From positions 1-20,256 of the forward strand of contig CAZPBN010000027.1 in NCBI GenBank assembly GCA_964584935.1: 20,256 nt of DNA, read 5' to 3'. How positions within the stretch are numbered: position 1 is the stretch's first letter; every line of letters begins with the position of its first letter. The notes under the pieces were generated by a model. The model did no database searches, was not told where the DNA came from, and worked only from the letters and a program-made list of their open reading frames with translations. This document shows, piece after piece, positions 14,098 through 20,256 of the stretch. The DNA is from CAZPBN01 sp964584935 (GTDB lineage: Bacteria > Acidobacteriota > Aminicenantia > Aminicenantales > Aminicenantaceae). Position numbers and translations under genes: made by a program.

Positions 14098-15654
14098 ATG
14101 GTTAAGGTTTATATTGACAACAAACAAATTGAAGTGGAAGAAGGGACCACTATTTTTCAGGCCGCTGAATGTGCTGGAGTTTCCATTCCTCACCTGTGTT
14201 ATCATCCTGCGTTCAAACCCGAGGGAAGTTGCCGGATGTGTATTATCGAAATAGAAGGAAATCCTAAATTGGAACCAGCGTGTTCAACCATAGTCAGAGA
14301 GGGAATGAAAATATCAACCCATAGTGAAAAAGTCATGGAAGCACGAAAAGGTGTTTTAGAATTCTTACTGGCAGAACATCCTCCGGATTGTCCCATATGT
14401 GACCAGGCCGGGGATTGCAAACTTCAAGATTATTATGAGGAATACGGCTTATTAGAAAATCGGTTTGATGAATACAAACAAAGAAAAGATAAAAAAGTAA
14501 AGATAGGGAAAAATCTCATCCTCGATAAAGAAAGATGTATTCTTTGCACCCGATGCATCCGATTTCTAGATGAAATCACAAAAACCGGTGAACTGGGAGT
14601 TTTTGAGAGAGGTTCTCATTCAGAAATAAGTATTTATGGAGATGCTGTTGTCAACAACAATTATTCCGGGAATCTTGCTGAGATATGCCCAGTGGGAGCC
14701 ATAACAGACTCTGATTTCAGATTTCAGACCAGGAACTGGTTTCTAGAGAAAAAAGAGTCTATTTGTCCTTTTTGCAGCCGGGGATGCAATATCACCATTG
14801 AATACAACAGCAGTTTTCACCGGTTTCCTGTTAAAAAAAGAGTGTTTCGAATCAATGCACGGGAAAATAATGACATCAATAAATTCTGGATTTGCGATAT
14901 AGGACGTTATAATTATTCTTACATTGAGAATGATAGAATTGATCAAATCAGCTTGAAAAAAGCAGGAAATCATGAACATATCACCTTCGAGGAATCCATT
15001 GAGTTCATTTCAAACAAAATAAAAAAAATTTATTACAGGAATAAAACTTTATACATTTCTGTTGTCGCTCATACAGCCCTCACCAATGAGGAGCTTTTTC
15101 TTATCAGTAAGATTTTTACTGAAGATTTAAAAGTTGAAAACATTTTTTTCACTGATCCTCCGGACCAGGAAGGGGATGATTTGCTATTGACTTCTGAGAG
15201 AACTCCAAATAAAAGAGGAGCTAAAGAAATAGGTCTTGATGTGAAACCTTTAGAATTAACAAATTTTCCTCAGAAAACAGAATTGCTCATCGTTTTTGGG
15301 AATTTCTTATTTGACAACTTCAATAAATCTCAAATAACCGATGCATTCAATAATATCAACACAAAAATACTTTTAACTTCTAGTTTCAATGAATTGAATT
15401 CTTTTTTTGACCTTGTTTTTCCCACTGCTGTTATTCCGGAGAAAGAAGGATCCTTAACCAATATCGACGGAATCGTTCAGAAATTTGATCCTGCCTTGGA
15501 TGGCAGGGGAGCATGCCGTTCTGAAAGAGAAATATTAGTCGAGATTGCAAAAAAATTAAATATCAATTTTAAATATTACAAACAGTTCACTTCATCTGAT
15601 GATATATACGAAGAGATGAAAAACAAAATCAAATTTTTTAGAGAAACAAAGTGA
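14098..15654 (+). CDS. nuoG: NADH-quinone oxidoreductase subunit G, short form
   Basis: Fe-S subunit of the NADH module, 518 residues, clearly shorter than the roughly 680-900 usual for NuoG. The N-terminal part is complete. The 2Fe-2S cluster N1b has Cys34, 45, 48 and 62; N5 has His94, Cys98, 101 and 107 (HPPDCPICDQAGDC); N4 has Cys147, 150, 153 and 197. A CPFCSRGC motif (Cys223, 226, 230) with Cys266 suggests the extra cluster N7 is also kept. The following molybdopterin-oxidoreductase-like domain is reduced: SVVAHTALTNEE, LLIVFGNF and FPTAVIPEKEGSLTNIDG remain, but with a shortened core. The frame runs straight into the nuoH overlap (GTGA), so this is a compact form and not a break. It starts nine bases after nuoF. 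Confidence 0.92.
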   Translation: MVKVYIDNKQIEVEEGTTIFQAAECAGVSIPHLCYHPAFKPEGSCRMCIIEIEGNPKLEPACSTIVREGMKISTHSEKVMEARKGVLEFLLAEHPPDCPICDQAGDCKLQDYYEEYGLLENRFDEYKQRKDKKVKIGKNLILDKERCILCTRCIRFLDEITKTGELGVFERGSHSEISIYGDAVVNNNYSGNLAEICPVGAITDSDFRFQTRNWFLEKKESICPFCSRGCNITIEYNSSFHRFPVKKRVFRINARENNDINKFWICDIGRYNYSYIENDRIDQISLKKAGNHEHITFEESIEFISNKIKKIYYRNKTLYISVVAHTALTNEELFLISKIFTEDLKVENIFFTDPPDQEGDDLLLTSERTPNKRGAKEIGLDVKPLELTNFPQKTELLIVFGNFLFDNFNKSQITDAFNNINTKILLTSSFNELNSFFDLVFPTAVIPEKEGSLTNIDGIVQKFDPALDGRGACRSEREILVEIAKKLNINFKYYKQFTSSDDIYEEMKNKIKFFRETK

Positions 15655-16724
15655 ATGAAACACTAATCGCAATTATTAAAATTATGTGTGCCTTGGCATG
15701 GTTTATGGGAATTACTCTCTATTTAACCTGGTTGGAACGAAAAGAAAGTGCTGTGGTTCAGGATAGAGTGGGTGCCAACCGCGCAAATTTCTTTGGATTT
15801 AGAATTCTGGGCCTTTTTCAACCCATAGCGGATGCCATTAAAATGTTTTTTAAAGAAGATTTCACACCGGTATTCTCCCGAAGATTTCTCCATAACTTGG
15901 CTCCTTTTATATCTTTTGTGTTTACTCTGGTGACTGTTTCAGTCATCCCATTTGGAAGTGTGCTTAAAATAGGCGGTAAAACGGTTAAGCTTCAAATTCT
16001 TGATTTGAACGTAGGAATTCTTTTTGTTTTAGCCATGCTGTCCTTGACCATATATGGAGTTGTGATCAGCGGATGGGCATCAAACAATCGATGGACTCTC
16101 TTAGGAGGACTTCGAGGGGCTGCTCAGCTTATTTCCTATGAGGTGGCTTTAGGTCTCTCCCTGATAGGTTTCATTATGGTGTACCCAACATTGAACTTTT
16201 CCTCCATTGTTCAGGCACAGGGAGCTCTTCTTTTTGGATGGCTTCCCAAATGGGGGATTTTTCTGCAGCCTTTGAGTTTTATTATTTTCATTATGGCAGC
16301 CATGGCAGAATCAGAAAGAGTCCCTTTTGACCTACCAGAAGGGGAATCCGAGATTGTCGGATTTTTCACAGAATATGGTGGGATGAAGTACGGTCTTTTT
16401 ATGTTCACTGATTTTATGAAGGTTCTCATTATATCCTGTCTTTTGACAACTCTATTCTTTGGTGGATACCATATTCCATGGCTTTATACAGACGGATTTT
16501 ATTTTCCCTGGGGAGGAGAATGGATCCTCCCGCATGGAATTGTTGTTTTGTTTCAAATATTGGCTTTTAACTTAAAAGTATTCTTCTTTTGCTGGCTTCA
16601 AATCTTACTGCGCTGGACTTATCCTCGATTCCGTTATGACCAGTTGATGGATTTCGGATGGAAATTTCTTATTCCTTTGAGTTTGATCAATATCATCGTA
16701 ACAGCAATCATAATGAGTATTTGA
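15651..16724 (+). CDS. nuoH: NADH-quinone oxidoreductase subunit H
   Basis: Membrane subunit joining the peripheral and membrane arms and forming much of the quinone chamber, 357 residues with about eight hydrophobic segments. Signatures: ERKESAVVQDRVGANRA (~30-46), GLFQPIADAIKMFFKEDFTP, and the acidic loop MAESERVPFDLPEGESEIVG followed by FFTEYGGMKYG, with the conserved glutamates of the quinone/E-channel. The GTG start at 15651 overlaps the nuoG stop codon by four bases. The next gene, nuoI, starts four bases after its stop. Confidence 0.95.
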   Translation: MNETLIAIIKIMCALAWFMGITLYLTWLERKESAVVQDRVGANRANFFGFRILGLFQPIADAIKMFFKEDFTPVFSRRFLHNLAPFISFVFTLVTVSVIPFGSVLKIGGKTVKLQILDLNVGILFVLAMLSLTIYGVVISGWASNNRWTLLGGLRGAAQLISYEVALGLSLIGFIMVYPTLNFSSIVQAQGALLFGWLPKWGIFLQPLSFIIFIMAAMAESERVPFDLPEGESEIVGFFTEYGGMKYGLFMFTDFMKVLIISCLLTTLFFGGYHIPWLYTDGFYFPWGGEWILPHGIVVLFQILAFNLKVFFFCWLQILLRWTYPRFRYDQLMDFGWKFLIPLSLINIIVTAIIMSI

Positions 16725-16728
16725 TAAA

Positions 16729-17202
16729 ATGTTAAAACAATTTTTGTATTTTATTGAAATCATCAGAGGAGGTCTTATCACGGCAAGACATTTTGTTGTG
16801 AATATGATCTTCCACATTTTAAATTTAATCGGAATTAAGACGAAAAGGGCAGGGGCGGTTACTATTCAGTATCCCGAAATCAAACCAAAGGTTGCAGAAA
16901 GGCATAGAAGTTTACACCGATTAATGAAAAGCGAAGATGGAAAGCCCCGTTGCGTTGCCTGTATGCTGTGTGCCACAGTATGTCCTTCAGAGTGCATCTA
17001 CATTGAAGCCACTGAGGATGAAGATCCGGAGGTTCAAAAATACCCTTCCACCTTTATTATTGATATCAATCGATGTTGTTTTTGCGGTTTTTGTGTGGAA
17101 GCTTGTCCGGAAGATGCCATACGGATGGATACGGATGAAATCGAAATCAGCAGTTACGATCGCAAAGATCTGATTCTTACCCTGGATAAACTATGCCGGT
17201 AA
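16729..17202 (+). CDS. nuoI: NADH-quinone oxidoreductase subunit I (two 4Fe-4S clusters)
   Basis: Ferredoxin-like connecting subunit, 157 residues, carrying clusters N6a and N6b between NuoG and NuoB. The motifs are CVACMLCATVCP (Cys75, 78, 81, 85) and CCFCGFCVEACP (Cys116, 119, 122, 126), with an amphipathic N-terminus (residues ~1-35) that lies on the membrane. This is the last nuo gene: the next reading frame starts ten bases before its stop codon and encodes a metallo-hydrolase, not NuoJ. Confidence 0.95.
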   Translation: MLKQFLYFIEIIRGGLITARHFVVNMIFHILNLIGIKTKRAGAVTIQYPEIKPKVAERHRSLHRLMKSEDGKPRCVACMLCATVCPSECIYIEATEDEDPEVQKYPSTFIIDINRCCFCGFCVEACPEDAIRMDTDEIEISSYDRKDLILTLDKLCR

Positions 17203-18050
17203 CAATCAAAAAACTTTCATTGGGAAAATTCAACATATATGGATTAAGAGAAGGATTTTTTTCCTTAGATGGGGGGGCTATGTTCGGTGTTGTCCCCAAA
17301 ACCCTCTGGACTAAGAAAACTCCCTCCGATGATCTGAACAGAATTAAAATTGCCTTAAATTCCCTTCTTATTGATAATGGGGTCGATCTCATCCTGGTCG
17401 AAACCGGCATTGGAAATAAATTCAATAATAAATTTTCTGATATTTATTCAATTGAAATAAAACCCGGACTTATTCCTTTGCTGAATGAAATAGGAATAAA
17501 GCCTGAAGATATCAATTATGTCATCAATACCCATCTTCATTTTGACCATTGCGGAGGAAATACTCGTCTAAACAGTCAGGGAGAAATTGTTCCTTCTTTC
17601 CCCCATGCAAAATACATCATTCAAAAAAAAGAATGGAAACATGCTCTTCAACCGAATGAAAGAGATAAAGCAAGTTATCTGAAAGAAAATTTTTTGCCTT
17701 TGGAGCAATTCGGAGTTGTTGACCTTATAGAAGGGCAAAAAAAGATTTCCAAGGGAGTGGAAGTTATCAAAATTCCAGGTCATACTGAAAATCATCAATG
17801 TGTGAAAATAAAAACCAGTGAAGATGTGGTGTTTTTTCTCGGAGATCTCGTTCCCACATCTTCCCATATAGGAATCCCTTATATCATGAGTTATGACCTT
17901 TTTCCCTTAAAGACTTTAGAAAACAAAAAGAAAGTATTTGATCAGTCGATAAAAGAAGATTGGATTTTAGCTTTTAACCACGATGCCCGCTACTTTTTTG
18001 GGAAAATAAGAAAAGAAGGCGAAAAATACAAATTCAAACCTCTGGATTGA
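17193..18050 (+). CDS. Metallo-beta-lactamase-fold hydrolase at the end of the nuo operon
   Basis: Putative zinc hydrolase of 285 residues with no signal peptide, so cytoplasmic. The metal-binding set is complete: THLHFDHCGG (His114, His116, Asp118, His119), His197 in IPGHTENH, Asp218 in FFLGDLVP and His263 in AFNHDARY. The order and spacing are those of the N-acyl-homoserine-lactonase/glyoxalase-II-like branch; HFDH also suits lactonases. It carries LDGGAMFGVVPKTLW near the N-terminus, a region conserved in a subgroup of MBL hydrolases. The substrate cannot be read from sequence. The ATG lies ten bases before the nuoI stop, which implies translational coupling and co-transcription with complex I. 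No flavodoxin or rubredoxin domain is attached, so it is not a flavodiiron protein. Confidence 0.88.
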   Translation: MPVTIKKLSLGKFNIYGLREGFFSLDGGAMFGVVPKTLWTKKTPSDDLNRIKIALNSLLIDNGVDLILVETGIGNKFNNKFSDIYSIEIKPGLIPLLNEIGIKPEDINYVINTHLHFDHCGGNTRLNSQGEIVPSFPHAKYIIQKKEWKHALQPNERDKASYLKENFLPLEQFGVVDLIEGQKKISKGVEVIKIPGHTENHQCVKIKTSEDVVFFLGDLVPTSSHIGIPYIMSYDLFPLKTLENKKKVFDQSIKEDWILAFNHDARYFFGKIRKEGEKYKFKPLD

Positions 18051-18068
18051 TGGTTCTTTAAAAAAGGC

Positions 18069-20012
18069 TTAATCTTCTATTTTTTTCTCTATTTCCTTGA
18101 GAATATGCTTTAATTCATTTTTCCCTATCTGTTTTTTTATCCGGGAAACATACTCCATCACTTCTTCTTCTTTTGATGAATCGACTTCCTCGTATATCTT
18201 CAAAGCAAGAACAAAACTGAAAACAGCTGTTTTTATTTTATTTTCTCTTTCAAAAACTTTACCCATATGAGTAATGGTTTCTGCAATTCCACGCTTATCT
18301 CTGGTTTCTTCTCTAATAACCAAACTCTGCCCGTAGAGTTTTAAAGCCGCATTACTGTTCCCTTTGGCCTGCTGTTCCTTACCCATTTGTAAAAGTATAT
18401 CGGCAAGAGCCGTTTTATCTCCATATTCTTCTATCATCTTTACGATTTGCATATATTGAGTTCCCACGCCACTTTCCTCACCTTTTCTACCCTCTGAATC
18501 AACTTCAGGTAACAATATTCTTGTTATTTTTTTAGATTCAATAAGTTCATCACTCTTTTCGGCATGTTCTTCTTCAGGAAATTCAGGAAATACTTCTTCA
18601 GATTGTTTATACGATTCATCCTCTCTTTTTTGGAAGATCTTGCTTTCTTGAACATTTTCTGGTGTCTGCTTGGACACCAGAATTTTCTGTTTTTCTCTTA
18701 ATTTATTTATGACTTCTTGACTTTGCTTTTTTATTTCGCTTATATCCAGAGGCTGCTGCTGATCTGTTTCTTCATCTTCTGATTCAGATGAGACTTGACT
18801 TTTCTTGGTTTTCATATCTTCAACAAATTGATTAAATGATTCTTCTTTCTCTGATTCCGTTGATTTTTCTTCGCCTGTATCCTGTTGTTCGTCTTCTTCC
18901 CATGATTCCCGGGATTCAGGAGAAACAGATTCTTTGTCTTCTTGAGGAGATTTTTCTTCTTCTATCTCAACTTCGTCCTTTCCACTCACTTGAGCTTTGA
19001 TTTGTTCAATCTCATCCCGACTAATAGTATCTTCCCCAGAAACCTCTTCTCCTTGTTTCTCTTCTCCGATTTCTTTTTCTTCTTGTTGAGGTTCTTCTTG
19101 GTACGGTTTCTGAAATTCCATTTCCCCGGATTCTTTTTCTTCCGGAGATATTTCCTCATCCTTATCCTCAATGGTTTCCCTCTCATCAATCCCTGCCACT
19201 TGAGCCTTAATCTGTTCAATTTCCTCCCGGCTGATGGTGTCCTCGCCAGATATATCTTCTCTCTGTTCTTTTTCTTCTGGCTGATCTTCCTTGTATGGTT
19301 CCTGACCTTCAACTTCACTGGATTCCCTGTCTTCTTGAAAAGATTCTTGATTCTGTCCTGCCTCTTCTGACAAATCAATTTCCTGCTGTTCCTTTTCCAA
19401 TGATTCACTGGATTCGGGAGAAACGGATTCTTTCTCTTCTTGGGAAATTTCCTTATCTTTGTCTCCGGTAACTCCGAATTCATCCATACCAGCTATTTTT
19501 TCCTTTATCGATTCAATCCCTTCTGAGCGGATGGCTTCTTTATCAGATATTTCCTCTTTCTGTTGCTTTTCTTGATATTGTTCTTTACCTTCTTCCTCAA
19601 CCGGTTCTTCTCCAACAGCTTCCTGCTGATCGGATTCTGAGGGCAAATCTATTTTCTGTTCATCTTTTTCTTTTTGATCTTTTTCGTCAACAACAGGAGA
19701 TTCAATATGCTGCTTGGAAAGATTCTGATCAACCTCTTCTATCTTGTTTACATGATCAATGCGTGTCCCCTGATCTTTGATCAATTTTTGGACTTCGGGA
19801 TTGAACGTATCGTATTCTCTTCTGAAATAGGTTTCTCCCGATGCTTCTTCTTTGGTCTCTTTACTTTTTGACTTCTTAGTTAAAGACGAAATAAGCTTTC
19901 CCGCATAAACCACAAGAAAATAAAGAAAAATGGCAGTGATTATGTATAAGAGAAACGGATTTTCTCTGAGAAATGTGAAAATTGTTTTGAATATAGACTC
20001 TATTTTATCCAT
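18069..20012 (-). CDS. Membrane-anchored, highly acidic repeat protein with C-terminal TPR-like domain
   Basis: Not a family I recognise. The protein has 647 residues: a short amphipathic N-terminus, one hydrophobic segment at ~18-41 (FLLYIITAIFLYFLVVYAG) with Lys-rich residues after it, then ~450 residues extremely rich in Glu, Gln, Ser, Lys and Asp, likely disordered. The C-terminal ~130 residues (518-647) are helical and TPR-like (ALADILLQMGKEQQAKGNSN, then a matching AETITHMGKVFERENKIKTA). The positive-inside rule suggests the long tail is cytoplasmic: Lys follows the membrane segment. The acidic region carries three related 23-residue units. A scaffold or adaptor role would be speculation. 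It is convergent with the operon, with an 18-base gap and no visible terminator. No Shine-Dalgarno precedes the ATG. TPR residues make an assembly role possible. Confidence 0.75.
   Translation of the reverse strand: MDKIESIFKTIFTFLRENPFLLYIITAIFLYFLVVYAGKLISSLTKKSKSKETKEEASGETYFRREYDTFNPEVQKLIKDQGTRIDHVNKIEEVDQNLSKQHIESPVVDEKDQKEKDEQKIDLPSESDQQEAVGEEPVEEEGKEQYQEKQQKEEISDKEAIRSEGIESIKEKIAGMDEFGVTGDKDKEISQEEKESVSPESSESLEKEQQEIDLSEEAGQNQESFQEDRESSEVEGQEPYKEDQPEEKEQREDISGEDTISREEIEQIKAQVAGIDERETIEDKDEEISPEEKESGEMEFQKPYQEEPQQEEKEIGEEKQGEEVSGEDTISRDEIEQIKAQVSGKDEVEIEEEKSPQEDKESVSPESRESWEEDEQQDTGEEKSTESEKEESFNQFVEDMKTKKSQVSSESEDEETDQQQPLDISEIKKQSQEVINKLREKQKILVSKQTPENVQESKIFQKREDESYKQSEEVFPEFPEEEHAEKSDELIESKKITRILLPEVDSEGRKGEESGVGTQYMQIVKMIEEYGDKTALADILLQMGKEQQAKGNSNAALKLYGQSLVIREETRDKRGIAETITHMGKVFERENKIKTAVFSFVLALKIYEEVDSSKEEEVMEYVSRIKKQIGKNELKHILKEIEKKIED
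18972..19547 (-). repeat. Three imperfect 23-residue repeats in the acidic region
   Basis: Units lie at residues 156-178, 255-277 and 325-347 (bases 19479-19547, 19182-19250 and 18972-19040). The second and third units share SGEDTISR, IEQIKAQV and a final DE, with 20 of 23 residues identical; the first is more diverged (SDKEAIRSEGIESIKEKIAG). The starts are 99 and 70 residues apart. Flanking text also repeats loosely (YQEE/YKED before each unit and KESVSPES between them), so the duplicated unit was longer than the 23-residue core. Confidence 0.75.
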
Positions 20013-20026
20013 ATGCTTTTATAATA

Positions 20027-20055
20027 TATATATCAAAGAATAATTATTAAATCAA
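20027..20055 (-). promoter_or_regulatory. Possible promoter of the acidic TPR gene
   Basis: Read on the minus strand, TTGATT (20055-20050) is followed after 17 bases by TATATA (20032-20027). The start codon is at 20012, so the leader would be under ten bases, which fits the lack of a Shine-Dalgarno but is unusual. AT-rich sequence gives such matches easily. Confidence 0.25.
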
Positions 20056-20062
20056 TTAATTA

Positions 20063-20091
20063 TTGACAACAAAGTTTTCAATATTTATCAT
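20063..20091 (+). promoter_or_regulatory. Near-consensus sigma70-type promoter facing out of the window
   Basis: TTGACA at 20063-20068 and TATCAT at 20086-20091 are 17 bases apart: a perfect -35, a five-of-six -10 and ideal spacing. It points rightward, so it would drive a gene starting beyond 20256. The region after it (20092-20256) has no coding region I can support; one ATG at 20165 opens only an 11-codon frame. The -35 sits in the palindrome TTGACAA/TTGTCAA. Confidence 0.55.
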
Positions 20092-20181
20092 TCTGTTTCA
20101 AAAAAACGTCTATTTATAAAGCAAGTTTAAAGGAAACAAGTCATATTTCTACCATTATTCTGATATGACAGAAAAAATTGA

Positions 20182-20213
20182 GGGGAATTCAATTCAATAA
20201 CCAGGAGTTCCCC
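20182..20213. other. GC-rich hairpin in the right-hand spacer
   Basis: GGGGAATTC (20182-20190) and GAGTTCCCC (20205-20213) can form a nine-pair stem with one G-U wobble and a 14-base loop when read rightward. It lies about 90 bases downstream of the outward promoter, where it could be a leader structure. Read leftward the wobble becomes a mismatch, but a TTTTTT run follows four bases later, so it could instead terminate a leftward gene lying to the right. Confidence 0.4.
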
Positions 20214-20256
20214 CAAAAATTGCCCTTAGATCTGTATAAATTATTACTAATCAATA

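Noticed and set aside
18942..19483. Long open frames on both strands within the acidic TPR gene (a Phe/Leu-rich plus-strand frame and an Arg/Lys-rich second minus-strand frame)
   Set aside because: They are the expected shadows of Glu/Lys/Ser-rich coding sequence with few stops; their compositions are extreme and neither has a ribosome site or recognisable domain.
20165..20200. ATG-initiated 11-codon frame (MTEKIEGNSIQ) after the outward promoter
   Set aside because: It lacks a Shine-Dalgarno and is too short to distinguish from chance; I see no leader-peptide pattern such as repeated codons.

Overview
The window is an AT-rich (roughly one third GC by eye), gene-dense bacterial segment with Gram-negative features: an outer-membrane TonB-dependent receptor with an N-terminal carboxypeptidase-regulatory-like domain, a sulfatase-family protein ending in the LKSLGYI-type tail, a membrane-bound CCG/4Fe-4S oxidoreductase and a NADH dehydrogenase (complex I) operon. 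Together these fit an anaerobic or syntrophic-type heterotroph, for example a member of the Acidobacteriota/Aminicenantes grouping. That placement is inference from family flavour only; no rRNA or other marker is present. I see no tRNA, rRNA, CRISPR array, insertion sequence or phage gene.

Layout. (1) 77-5013, minus strand: a TonB-dependent receptor followed by a membrane Fe-S oxidoreductase, read leftward. (2) 5014-5177: AT-rich divergent spacer. (3) 5178-9538, plus strand: a stand-alone dihydrolipoyl dehydrogenase, a 224-base spacer carrying short degenerate repeats, and a large exported sulfatase-fold protein with a long unassigned N-terminal half. (4) 9724-18050, plus strand: a compact operon nuoA-B-C-D-E-F-G-H-I followed, with a 10-base overlap, by a metallo-beta-lactamase-fold hydrolase. 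nuoJ, K, L, M and N are absent, so the antiporter-like proton-pumping subunits must be encoded elsewhere or be missing. (5) 18069-20012, minus strand: a membrane-anchored, extremely acidic repeat protein with a C-terminal TPR-like domain, convergent with the operon. (6) 20013-20256: a spacer with a near-consensus sigma70-type promoter facing out of the window and a GC-rich hairpin.

How the genes fit together. NuoE/F/G form the NADH-oxidising module, NuoB/C/D/I the quinone-reducing connecting module, and NuoA/H part of the membrane arm. All Fe-S ligands I looked for in B, E, F, G and I are present. Dihydrolipoyl dehydrogenase makes NADH, and the CCG Fe-S protein resembles those that pass electrons between soluble flavoproteins (such as Etf) and the membrane quinone pool. 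The window is therefore mainly a respiratory electron-transfer neighbourhood. The main oddities are a Lys-rich, Cys-ending insertion in NuoD, a short NuoG, the loss of nuoJ-N with a hydrolase in their place, a Cys-to-Gly change in the first CCG module of the Fe-S protein, and two poorly characterised large proteins (the sulfatase N-terminal half and the acidic TPR protein).
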